Positions 1 to 5,927 of a stretch of 6,171 nt of DNA are shown here, piece by piece; within the stretch, counting starts at the first letter, position 1, and each line of letters starts with the position of its first letter. Made by a program: the position numbers and the translations under genes. Source of the stretch: Pseudomonadota bacterium. Lineage in GTDB: Bacteria > SZUA-182 > DTGQ01. Location: the NCBI GenBank assembly GCA_030605265.1, contig JAUWIR010000286.1:1-6171 (forward strand). The letters are read 5' to 3'. A model generated the notes under the pieces. The model ran no database searches and had not been told where the DNA came from. It saw only the letters and a program-made list of their open reading frames with translations.

Positions 1-2415
1 CATCAATTTATTCAGGTTATGGACCCGGGCTCCGGGAGAAGATGGGTAAAATGCCGGCAATTACTCAACGACCTGTATATTCATGTTATGCCTGTTTCCG
101 CCAAGGCCTGGCGAGAGTGGACAGGTTCTGATGAATTTTTGGCAAGCTTATATAAGCGGTTAAAGAATATAGGGATATCCGGAAATCTTATTGCTCATTT
201 AACTGATGAAGCATTTATGGATCCGGGCTGGCATGATATGGCCGTGCTGGATGCAGCCACCCGATTGGTTACTTCATTAATTTGTTCCGGGGGCCTGAAA
301 AAAGGCCGGGAATCTGCCCGAGTGGTACAATCTTTCTTTGATAGAGTAAAAGGAGATGGTTCAATCGAGACTTCCATAATTCCATCGGCTTATTGGTCTG
401 TAGCCCCAGCACCGCCTTCAGGAGGTGGTGAAGAACAACTTTTTTTACGCGGGGCTGTTCTTGTAAGAGCTATTGGAAAAAGGGGAAAGATTACAAAAGA
501 AAATTTTCAACAGGAAGAAGGACTGATTTCCCCGGAACTTACTGCCGCTCTCAATGAACCTCCAACAAAACCTCTGAAGGAGATAGGGCAATTTTTAAAA
601 GCTGACGGCTTCCTTTCTCCTTTTTTTCTTAGTATTGCTTTAGCTCTTTCAGCAGCCGGAGTTATTGTTGAGGCCCTTGTATTTCAGGGTCTTTTCGATA
701 TTAGTCAAAAAATCGGTCTGGCTGGTGAACGCCTTGAAATAATAGGGGCCCTGGTAGTTTTTACTCTGGCGCTTCTTTTGCTTGATCTGCCTATAGCTGC
801 AGAAATTTTGCGTTTAGGTCGCCATTTTGAGGCCCGTTTAAGAGTTGCTTTTTTAAAAAAGATACCTCGTCTGAATGATCGCTATTTTAAAAGTCGTCTT
901 ATCTCTGATATGACCGAGCGAAGCCATAGCGTTCAATGTCTTCGTATGGTCCCTCAACTGGGGGGGCAGTTTATACGCGCAGGGTTTGAACTTATTTTTA
1001 CTACTTTGGCGATTGCCTGGATCTTTCCTGCCAGTGCTTTTATAGCTATTTTAACTTCTATCCTGAGTATTGCTCTGCCGCTTATAACGAATTCTTATTT
1101 GGCTGAGCGTAATCTAAGGGTCCGCAATCATAATGGCGCCTTAAGTTGTTTTTATTTGGATGCTTTGCTTGGTTTGGTGCCTATCCGTACCCATGGTGCG
1201 GAAAGAGCAATTCGTCGTGAACATGAGGACCTTTTAATTGAATGGGCCCGGGCAGGGTTAACTCTTCAAAAAGCTGTTATTGCAATCGAAGGACTTCAAG
1301 CTTTTTTAGGTTTTGCCCTTTCAGTATGGTTGTTGGGCAATTATTTGGCCATAGGTGGAAGAATGGATGGAGTGCTTTTACTTATTTATTGGGCCTTAAA
1401 TCTTCCCACCCTCGGTCAAACCATAGCTTCCTTGGCCAGGCAATATCCCAACCAGCGAAGTATTTTTGTACGTCTCCTTGAACCCCTGAAGGCCCCTGAA
1501 CAAGATAGAAACAGTGAAGAAATGTCTTTAGAGAAAAAGGACAAAGTTAGTTTTAAAGAGAATGCCCCGGGGCAAAATGGGCATCAACAATCAAAGGGGG
1601 TCTCTCTTTTTCTAAAGGGAGTATCAGTAAGAAGAGCTGGGAAACCGATTTTAGAGGACATTGATTTATCAATTGAATCCGGAAGTCATGTGGCCATAGT
1701 GGGCCCATCAGGAGCAGGTAAATCAAGCTTGGTAGGTTTATTCCTTGGATGGCATGATCCCGCCAAGGGGAGGCTTTTAATTGATGGGGGATCCCTTAGT
1801 AATGTTGTCCTAGAGCACCTTCGCTCAACTACTGCCTGGATTGACCCCTCTGTACAGCTTTGGAATAAAACCTTTCTTGAAAATCTTTGTTATGGGTGCA
1901 CAACTAATAGTTCCGTTCCCTTTAGTCCAATAATTAAAGAGGCGGGCCTTCACAAGGTGATTGAAAAATTACCCAGGGGATTTCAAACTCCTCTTGGTGA
2001 AGGAGGGGCCCTTGTTTCAGGGGGAGAAGGACAAAGGGTCCGTCTTGGGCGGGCTATGTTTCGGCCTGATGTGAGATTGGTTATTCTTGACGAACCCTTT
2101 CGCGGACTTGAATATAAGCAAAGGGAGTCTTTACTTTCTAATAGCAGAAAATTATGGGAACAGGCCACACTCTTATGTATAACTCATGATATAGGTCAGA
2201 CTTTATCCTTTGATCAGGTGGTTGTTTTAGAGGAAGGCCATATAGTTGAAATGGGTGTCCCTGAAAAGTTGGTCCAAAAACAAAATTCCCATTTTAAGAA
2301 AATGCTGGAAACAGAAAATGCCGTATATGAAAAAATTTGGGGGAGCGCTTGCTGGCGTAAATTAAAACTTGAAGAAGGGCATTTAACTGAAATGAAAAAA
2401 AAGGTGTGTAAATAA
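1..2415 (+). CDS. C39-peptidase-type ABC exporter, membrane and ATPase part (5' end cut off by window)
   Basis: The gene exports, and probably also trims, a peptide across the inner membrane. The frame is open from base 1, so 804 codons are visible and the first ATG (19) is unlikely to be the true start: it has no clear ribosome site and lies inside a conserved-looking motif. Residues below count from base 1. H-Q-F-I-Q-V-M-D-P-G-S-G-R at 1-13 fits the end of a C39 peptidase domain, with D8 in the place of the catalytic Asp; the Cys and His would lie upstream. Residues about 40-200 form a soluble segment I cannot assign. Six likely membrane helices lie near 204-228, 245-270, 330-347, 349-366, 430-452 and 456-476. 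The ATPase domain (about 534-770) has Walker A GPSGAGKSS with K574, signature VSGGEGQR at 672-679, Walker B VILDE with D697/E698, and switch His H729. The usual Q-loop Gln appears to be Asp (WIDPSVQLWN). It is followed after 5 bp by the partner transporter. The ABC call is certain; the C39 call rests on a short stretch. Confidence 0.9.
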   Translation, partial: HQFIQVMDPGSGRRWVKCRQLLNDLYIHVMPVSAKAWREWTGSDEFLASLYKRLKNIGISGNLIAHLTDEAFMDPGWHDMAVLDAATRLVTSLICSGGLKKGRESARVVQSFFDRVKGDGSIETSIIPSAYWSVAPAPPSGGGEEQLFLRGAVLVRAIGKRGKITKENFQQEEGLISPELTAALNEPPTKPLKEIGQFLKADGFLSPFFLSIALALSAAGVIVEALVFQGLFDISQKIGLAGERLEIIGALVVFTLALLLLDLPIAAEILRLGRHFEARLRVAFLKKIPRLNDRYFKSRLISDMTERSHSVQCLRMVPQLGGQFIRAGFELIFTTLAIAWIFPASAFIAILTSILSIALPLITNSYLAERNLRVRNHNGALSCFYLDALLGLVPIRTHGAERAIRREHEDLLIEWARAGLTLQKAVIAIEGLQAFLGFALSVWLLGNYLAIGGRMDGVLLLIYWALNLPTLGQTIASLARQYPNQRSIFVRLLEPLKAPEQDRNSEEMSLEKKDKVSFKENAPGQNGHQQSKGVSLFLKGVSVRRAGKPILEDIDLSIESGSHVAIVGPSGAGKSSLVGLFLGWHDPAKGRLLIDGGSLSNVVLEHLRSTTAWIDPSVQLWNKTFLENLCYGCTTNSSVPFSPIIKEAGLHKVIEKLPRGFQTPLGEGGALVSGGEGQRVRLGRAMFRPDVRLVILDEPFRGLEYKQRESLLSNSRKLWEQATLLCITHDIGQTLSFDQVVVLEEGHIVEMGVPEKLVQKQNSHFKKMLETENAVYEKIWGSACWRKLKLEEGHLTEMKKKVCK

Positions 2416-2420
2416 AGAAG

Positions 2421-4574
2421 ATGAAAAATCGGCAAAGCTCTTTTTCTATTGATGAACACACTTGGCCTTTTTCCCGGATGGAGGAAGTATTGGAAATCCT
2501 TGCTCGCAAAAGCGCTCTTCCTTTTCATCCAATGAACCTTTCTAATAGAATAATTTTAGGTACTGAGAAGGACCCGGAAGAAATAAAAGAGAAAATGAAT
2601 TCCATAGCAGCATGTATGGGGATTGAAGTTGAACCTTTGGAGGTCTGTTATAAAACGATTGAGAAGCTGCTGCCTCAAGCAGGGCCGGCCATTATCCTTT
2701 TACCTGCTGATGGAGATCTTCGGATCTTAGCTCTTTTGCCGGGGAGAAGAAAAAAGCGCAAAACAGTGCTTATCCTTGAGCCAAGTCATAAAGTATTTTC
2801 CATGGCTTTTGATGTAATTCAAACTGCTTTATGTCAAAAAGTAGATTTGGAATACAGAAGTGAGGTCGATAGACTGCTCATGGAAGCCCAAATTCCTATG
2901 CTTCGCCACACAAAAGCAAGAAAGGCTATTTTACAACAACATTTGGGGGCATTGAAGATTGCCGATGGTTGGCTTTTGAGGATGCCTTCGCAGGAAAATT
3001 TTTGGCAGCAAATAAAACAGGCGAATATACCAAAATATTTATTTATTTTAATAAATGCTCAAATATTTCAATATTTTCTCTTTTTTTTATCCTGGTGGAT
3101 TATCGGGCGGGTAGTTTTTCAAGGATATTTAGATATTGGTTGGCTTTTATTCTGGGCGCTTGTTTTGCTTAGTACCATACCTTTTCAAATGTTAGCCACG
3201 TGGTATCAAGGGCTTTTGGCCATTAACGGGGGAGGATTACTTAAACAACGTCTTCTTAACGGGGCGCTTAATTTAAAACTGGAGGAAACCCGACACCAAG
3301 GAGCAGGGCTTCTTTTAGGGCGGGTTATGGAGTCGGAAGCTGTTGAGTCCCTGGCCTTGGGAAGTGGTTTTTTAGGATTAACTTTAGGGTTAGAACTGAC
3401 AGCCGCCCTCATAATCCTTAATTTGGGTGTGGGAGGTAAATTACACACCTTTTTATTTCTCTTTTGGCTAGCCCTTTCACTTTTTTTGGGAAGGCAATAT
3501 TTTTTTCTAAGAAAAAAGTGGACCGAAAAACGCCTGCAAATGACCAATGATCTTGTAGAGTCCATGATGGGTCATAGGACGCGCCTTGTTCAAGAAAATA
3601 AAGATAAATGGCATGTTGGGGAAGACCAGGGGGTAGAGCAATATCTTGACCTTTCCAAGGCTATGGATTCAAAAGCAATTTTACTTGCCAGTTTCATTCC
3701 CTCCGGGTGGTTAGTGTTGTCCTTAGCCGGGCTCGCGCCTTTTTTTGTCACAGGGCAGGGAGCAGTAGGGAAACTGGCTGTTAGTATTGGAGGGATCATT
3801 CTTGCTCATGGCGCCTTCGGCAAGTTTCCAGCCGGACTGATGAGTATAACGGATACGATTATCGCCTGGAAGCAAATTTCTTCCATCTTTTATGCAAAAG
3901 ATCAAAAAGAGAAGGAATCAACCTCTAACCTTTTTATGAATAGGCAAAATTTAGTTAATAATGATCATTTAATTGAAGCTCATAATTTAACTTTTCAATA
4001 TCATACAAAAGGTAACCCTGTCCTTAATGGATGCAGTTTAAGGATTCATAAAGGGGACCGGTTGCTTTTGGAAGGGCCGTCAGGGGGAGGGAAATCAACA
4101 CTAGTGTCTCTTTTAATCGGGTTGAGACTTTCTTCTTCAGGTATTCTTTTTTTGCACGGCCTGGATTTACCCACTTTGGGATCAGATGGGTGGCGACGTA
4201 TTGTTTCAGCTGCTCCCCAATTTCACGAGAATCATATCTTAACCGGTACTTTAGCTTTTAATCTTTTAATGGGGCGTAATTGGCCTCCAAGGCCTAATGA
4301 TTTGGAGGAAGCTGAAGGTATTTGCCGAGAACTTGGGCTTGGTGATTTACTTGAGAGGATGCCGGCTAAATTGTTTCAAATGGTTGGTGAGACTGGTTGG
4401 CAACTTTCTCATGGGGAAAAAAGCCGCATCTATATTGCTCGTGCTCTTCTCCAACATTCGGACCTTATCGTTCTGGATGAAAGTTTCGCAGCCTTAGATC
4501 CGAAAAACCTACATTCCGCCTTGCAGTGTGTTTTAAAACACGCTCCCACCCTTTTGGTGATAGCTCACCCGTAA
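2421..4574 (+). CDS. ABC exporter half without active peptidase, partner of the upstream transporter
   Basis: This 717-residue protein joins membrane and ATPase domains and probably forms a heterodimeric peptide exporter with the preceding gene. The N-terminal ~200 residues are soluble; ILLPADGDLRILALL near 92-106 vaguely recalls the core of an inactive C39-like domain, but no Cys-His-Asp set is visible. Helices are likely near 206-232, 237-258, 316-335, 343-363, 420-444 and 453-475. The ATPase domain (about 517-717) has aromatic Y527, Walker A GPSGGGKST with K558, Q-loop Q600, an unusual signature LSHGEKSR (662-669), Walker B LIVLDE with D686/E687, D-loop ALDP (691-694) and switch His H716. 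The protein stops one residue after that His, so the C-terminal tail found in most ABC ATPases is absent; this may be normal for the subfamily. The ATG at 2421 lies 5 bp after the previous stop, with AAGGTG at 2401-2406 as a rather distant ribosome site; translational coupling is likely. It most resembles NHLM-type bacteriocin transporters (inference, no search run). Confidence 0.93.
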   Translation: MKNRQSSFSIDEHTWPFSRMEEVLEILARKSALPFHPMNLSNRIILGTEKDPEEIKEKMNSIAACMGIEVEPLEVCYKTIEKLLPQAGPAIILLPADGDLRILALLPGRRKKRKTVLILEPSHKVFSMAFDVIQTALCQKVDLEYRSEVDRLLMEAQIPMLRHTKARKAILQQHLGALKIADGWLLRMPSQENFWQQIKQANIPKYLFILINAQIFQYFLFFLSWWIIGRVVFQGYLDIGWLLFWALVLLSTIPFQMLATWYQGLLAINGGGLLKQRLLNGALNLKLEETRHQGAGLLLGRVMESEAVESLALGSGFLGLTLGLELTAALIILNLGVGGKLHTFLFLFWLALSLFLGRQYFFLRKKWTEKRLQMTNDLVESMMGHRTRLVQENKDKWHVGEDQGVEQYLDLSKAMDSKAILLASFIPSGWLVLSLAGLAPFFVTGQGAVGKLAVSIGGIILAHGAFGKFPAGLMSITDTIIAWKQISSIFYAKDQKEKESTSNLFMNRQNLVNNDHLIEAHNLTFQYHTKGNPVLNGCSLRIHKGDRLLLEGPSGGGKSTLVSLLIGLRLSSSGILFLHGLDLPTLGSDGWRRIVSAAPQFHENHILTGTLAFNLLMGRNWPPRPNDLEEAEGICRELGLGDLLERMPAKLFQMVGETGWQLSHGEKSRIYIARALLQHSDLIVLDESFAALDPKNLHSALQCVLKHAPTLLVIAHP

Positions 4575-4746
4575 TTATTATCTTCATTCTATGCTCTACG
4601 AGTATCAATAAAATGATAATTAGACTTAATTCATAAGTTTAAATTACTTTTAATCGGATTCTATTAAGCGCATTTTATTTTTTTATAGCTTCTTATTAGT
4701 AGATACTATAAATCGTTAATGACGATATATAGGTAACTTTTTTGAG

Positions 4747-4820
4747 CCCCGAGCAATTAATAAGGAATGCTCAGGGAAAACCAAGCGCTCCTTCAGCCGG
4801 GATTTGCCGCCGGTTGAAGG
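4747..4820 (+). promoter_or_regulatory. Structured 5' leader of the first peptide gene (two hairpins, class unknown)
   Basis: Two hairpins lie between the ABC genes and the first small peptide gene. The first pairs CCCCGAGCA (4747-4755) with TGCTCAGGG (4768-4776), giving 5 bp, one mismatch, then 3 bp. The second pairs CCTTCAGCCGG (4790-4800) with CCGGTTGAAGG (4810-4820), giving 11 bp including one G-U across a 9-nt loop. The ribosome site of the peptide gene starts 14 nt further on. This G+C-rich island stands out from the AT-rich DNA around it. I could not match it to a riboswitch class I know. It could be a cis-regulatory leader, an RNA-stabilising 5' end, or the late terminator of the ABC operon, although no U-run follows it. 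The DNA from 4575 to 4745 is AT-rich, and I see no gene or convincing promoter there. Confidence 0.45.
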
Positions 4821-4847
4821 TAATAACTGAGAACAGGAGGTAACATT

Positions 4848-4955
4848 ATGAAAATAAAAACTAATCTCAAAGCAGGATTATTTCTAAGCCCATGGTTTTT
4901 TGGGTTCCCGATTGCTACTTTCCGGTCTCCATTTTTTCGTTTTAATTGGTTTTAA
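4848..4955 (+). CDS. Aromatic-rich small secreted-peptide precursor 1 (35 aa)
   Basis: This gene encodes a 35-residue peptide. It begins MKIKTNLKAG and continues with a hydrophobic segment of 25 residues holding 9 Phe and 2 Trp. It shares with copies 2 and 4 Pro at 15, 21 and 28, the S-P pairs at 14-15 and 27-28, F20, F29 and F32; positive charges sit at R26 and R31. It ends in N-W-F. A full AGGAGG (4835-4840) stands 7 nt before the ATG, which settles the start. The A9-G10 pair resembles a double-glycine-type cleavage site, so a 25-residue product is plausible (inference). There is no Cys and there are few Ser/Thr, which argues against a lanthipeptide; no modifying enzyme is in view. The gene is first of four similar genes downstream of two peptide-exporter genes. 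I do not recognise the family. A Phe-rich attenuation leader peptide is the main alternative, but no phenylalanine-pathway gene follows. Confidence 0.8.
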   Translation: MKIKTNLKAGLFLSPWFFGFPIATFRSPFFRFNWF

Positions 4956-5018
4956 TTCGGGAATACTTTTTAATTATGGGGGCTTGTAAGTTGGGTTACA
5001 TTGATTGAATAAATTACC

Positions 5019-5055
5019 TCACGCCCTGATGTTTTGGCGCATCTTCAGGGAGTGA
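5019..5055 (+). repeat. Intergenic hairpin 1, related to hairpins 2 and 3
   Basis: TCACGCCCTGA (5019-5029) pairs with TCAGGGAGTGA (5045-5055): 10 of 11 pairs, with one G-A mismatch. The loop contains GGCGC. It lies 63 nt after the stop of peptide gene 1. The flank and left arm ACCTCACGCC and the loop GGCGC recur in the hairpin after peptide gene 2, so these are copies of one element. No U-run follows directly, so a classical terminator is doubtful; roles in mRNA processing or stability are possible. Confidence 0.6.
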
Positions 5056-5130
5056 AATTGTATATAATTATAAGGTATTAAAATTATTAGCATTCTAAAA
5101 AAATTATTAATTTTTTACTAAAGCGCCCCT

Positions 5131-5159
5131 TTGGCAGAGGGAATTTTCTATACTATACT
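5131..5159 (+). promoter_or_regulatory. Sigma-70-like promoter for peptide gene 2
   Basis: TTGGCA at 5131-5136 (5 of 6 matches to TTGACA) is followed after exactly 17 nt by TATACT at 5154-5159 (5 of 6 matches to TATAAT). The expected start of transcription, near 5166, falls in the first copy of the 22-bp tandem repeat, so the repeat would form the 5' untranslated region of peptide gene 2. This is the best-matching promoter I found among the peptide genes and suggests that at least genes 2-4 can be expressed apart from the ABC genes. Confidence 0.55.
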
Positions 5160-5160
5160 A

Positions 5161-5204
5161 TGCTAAAGGTAAGCATCTAAGGTGCTAAAGGTAAGCATCT
5201 AAGG
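5161..5204 (+). repeat. Perfect 22-bp tandem duplication in the 5' leader of peptide gene 2
   Basis: Two identical 22-bp units (5161-5182 and 5183-5204), each starting TGCTAAAGG and ending CATCTAAGG, abut the AAGGAGGT ribosome site at 5205-5212. They sit between the promoter -10 box and the start codon. Exact identity suggests a recent slippage event. Each unit ends in TAAGG, a weak ribosome-site-like string, and contains no start codon. Confidence 0.9.
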
Positions 5205-5218
5205 AAGGAGGTGGGGTT

Positions 5219-5326
5219 ATGAAAATTAGTACAAACGTCAAAGCAGGGTTCTTTTTTTCTCCATTTGGAATATGGTTTCCAATGTTTTCGCTGACTTCTC
5301 CATTTTTTAATTTCCGTTTCTTTTAG
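5219..5326 (+). CDS. Aromatic-rich small secreted-peptide precursor 2 (35 aa)
   Basis: This is the second copy of the peptide family, also 35 residues. It starts MKISTNVKAG and continues with 25 residues of which 11 are Phe and 1 is Trp (48% aromatic). Pro 15, 21 and 28 are conserved. The segment F-P-M-F-S at 20-24 is shared with copy 4, and S-P-F-F at 27-30 is shared with copy 1. The only charge after residue 10 is R33. The ribosome site is a perfect AAGGAGGT (5205-5212), 6 nt before the ATG. A promoter lies at 5131-5159. The A9-G10 pair is the suggested cleavage site for the C39-type exporter upstream. At DNA level the first ten codons resemble those of copy 1, which is consistent with tandem duplication. 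The product is so hydrophobic that it probably acts in or on membranes, but the function is unknown. Confidence 0.84.
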   Translation: MKISTNVKAGFFFSPFGIWFPMFSLTSPFFNFRFF

Positions 5327-5359
5327 GAGCATAGGAGAAGAGTTAAAAAGAGTAATTCA

Positions 5360-5399
5360 CCTCACGCCTTGGAGAATGGCGCTTCTTCCAGGCGTGAGG
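5360..5399 (+). repeat. Intergenic hairpin 2, strongest copy of the element
   Basis: CCTCACGCCT (5360-5369) pairs perfectly over 10 bp with AGGCGTGAGG (5390-5399). After a bulge at T5370 the stem continues with GGA/TCC, and GAA/TTC after another bulge, closing a loop of TGGCGC. It lies 33 nt after the stop of peptide gene 2. It shares the left arm and the GGCGC loop with hairpin 1, while the inner stem differs and still pairs. A T-run occurs only 28 nt later (5428-5434), so simple intrinsic termination is not clear. Confidence 0.75.
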
Positions 5400-5481
5400 G
5401 GTATCTTGACATAAATATAAATACCCGTTTTTTTATAGTAAATTTTTAATCTTTCAAAAGTCTTAAGAGAAAGGAAACATA

Positions 5482-5598
5482 ATGAAAGTAAAAACAAACA
5501 TTAAGGGTGGGAAAGCCTTCAGATTGATGTCAAGATTTATTAGATTTTATGGGTTATATTCTTTTCTTTTATATCTTGGCGAAAACTATGAAGTTTAG
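5482..5598 (+). CDS. Diverged member of the small-peptide family, copy 3 (38 aa)
   Basis: The N-terminus MKVKTNIKGG matches the shared leader and has the only true Gly-Gly of the four. The remaining 28 residues differ: the three fixed prolines are gone, 4 Phe and 4 Tyr replace the Phe/Trp pattern, Arg occurs at 14, 18 and 21, and the end is acidic (E34, E37). A loose alignment with copy 4 remains if three residues are inserted (S-F at 27-28, G33). A ribosome site AAAGGA (5470-5475) lies 6 nt before the ATG. I found no single frameshift that restores the usual core. It could be a specialised partner, an immunity-like or regulatory peptide sharing the export signal, or a decaying copy. No good promoter is seen: TTGACA at 5406-5411 lacks a well-spaced -10 box. 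Confidence 0.62.
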   Translation: MKVKTNIKGGKAFRLMSRFIRFYGLYSFLLYLGENYEV

Positions 5599-5617
5599 AT
5601 ATTTTTTCCTTTTTGAT

Positions 5618-5652
5618 TCACGTCCGGAATGAGCCAACTATTCTGAAGGTGA
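5618..5652 (+). repeat. Intergenic hairpin 3, degenerate copy
   Basis: TCACGTCCGGAAT (5618-5630) pairs with ATTCTGAAGGTGA (5640-5652) at 11 of 13 positions (including one G-U), across a 9-nt loop GAGCCAACT. It lies 19 nt after peptide gene 3. The outer TCACG...GTGA and the position match hairpin 1, but the loop lacks GGCGC. Both the gene and its hairpin are the most diverged of their sets. Confidence 0.5.
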
Positions 5653-5665
5653 TGACCATTTTTAT

Positions 5666-5716
5666 AGCTTTTCATTAATTCTGAAATAACTTTGTCATAA
5701 GCTTTTCATCAACTCT
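5666..5716 (+). repeat. Imperfect direct repeat, 34-bp period, upstream of peptide gene 4
   Basis: AGCTTTTCATTAATTCT (5666-5682) recurs as AGCTTTTCATCAACTCT (5700-5716), 15 of 17 bases identical. A related TTTTTATAGCTT string occurs both just before the first copy (5659-5670) and at 4680-4691, ahead of the first peptide gene. Spacing of 34 bp is close to three helical turns, so a regulator-binding role is possible, but the DNA is AT-rich and chance or slippage would also explain it. Confidence 0.45.
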
Positions 5717-5765
5717 AAAATTATTTTTTATGCCCTTAATAATTAACTTATTATTGAGGTAAATC

Positions 5766-5807
5766 ATGAAAATCAAAAGGAGCAAAGATTATGAAAGTAA
5801 AAACTAA
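5766..5807 (+). CDS. Possible 13-codon upstream reading frame overlapping peptide gene 4
   Basis: An ATG at 5766 with GAGGT (5756-5760) 5 nt before it opens a frame reading MKIKRSKDYESKN, which stops at 5805-5807. It overlaps the first codons of peptide gene 4 in another frame (25-bp offset). Its first four residues copy the family leader MKIK, so it may be left over from a short duplication of the gene start. Its stop lies just inside gene 4, which would allow coupled translation. There is no evidence beyond the ribosome site that it is translated. Confidence 0.3.
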   Translation: MKIKRSKDYESKN

Positions 5808-5898
5808 TTGTAAATCGGGTTTTTTTATCACCCCATTCTTTATTTGGTTTCCAATGTTTAGTTTTTTTTCCCCTTTTGGAAAATTTCGAATGTGGTAA
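5791..5898 (+). CDS. Aromatic-rich small secreted-peptide precursor 4 (35 aa)
   Basis: This fourth copy has 35 residues, starting MKVKTNCKSG. The next 25 residues include 10 Phe and 2 Trp. Pro 15, 21 and 28 are kept, as is the run I-W-F-P-M-F-S (18-24) shared almost fully with copy 2. The end carries K31 and R33 and finishes M-W. S9-G10 takes the place of the A-G or G-G cleavage pair. It has the only Cys of the family, C7, which lies in the presumed leader. The ribosome site AAAAGGAG (5775-5782) is 8 nt before this ATG, which favours it over the out-of-frame ATG at 5766. A perfect hairpin 29 nt after the stop closes the cluster. The conservation of leader, length and proline spacing against copies 1 and 2 is the main evidence that these short frames are real genes. 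Confidence 0.84.
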   Translation: MKVKTNCKSGFFITPFFIWFPMFSFFSPFGKFRMW

Positions 5899-5927
5899 GG
5901 TATTTAATGAGCACATGTATATTTTTG

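Noticed and set aside
4575..4622. Terminator directly after the second ABC gene (ATTATC/GATAAT; ATGCTC/GAGTAT)
   Set aside because: Stems are only 6 bp and AT-rich or G-U containing, with no following U-run.
4976..5008. Ten-codon frame after peptide gene 1 (MGACKLGYID)
   Set aside because: No ribosome site and no similarity to the family.
5097..5116. A/T-only inverted repeat (AAAAAATTA / TAATTTTTT)
   Set aside because: No G+C pairs and a one-base spacer; expected by chance in AT-rich DNA.
5406..5439. Promoter for peptide gene 3: exact TTGACA at 5406-5411 with TATAGT at 5434-5439
   Set aside because: Spacing is 22 nt, too long for a normal promoter; at 17 nt the sequence is only a T-run.
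5595..5676. 26-codon minus-strand frame starting MKSYKNGHH
   Set aside because: No ribosome site; lies across hairpin 3 and has none of the family features.
4848..5898. Phe-rich attenuation leader peptides (like the pheA leader), because Phe runs are followed by hairpins
   Set aside because: Four tandem copies with conserved Lys/Thr/Asn leader and fixed prolines, and no phenylalanine biosynthesis or tRNA-synthetase gene downstream; kept only as an alternative.
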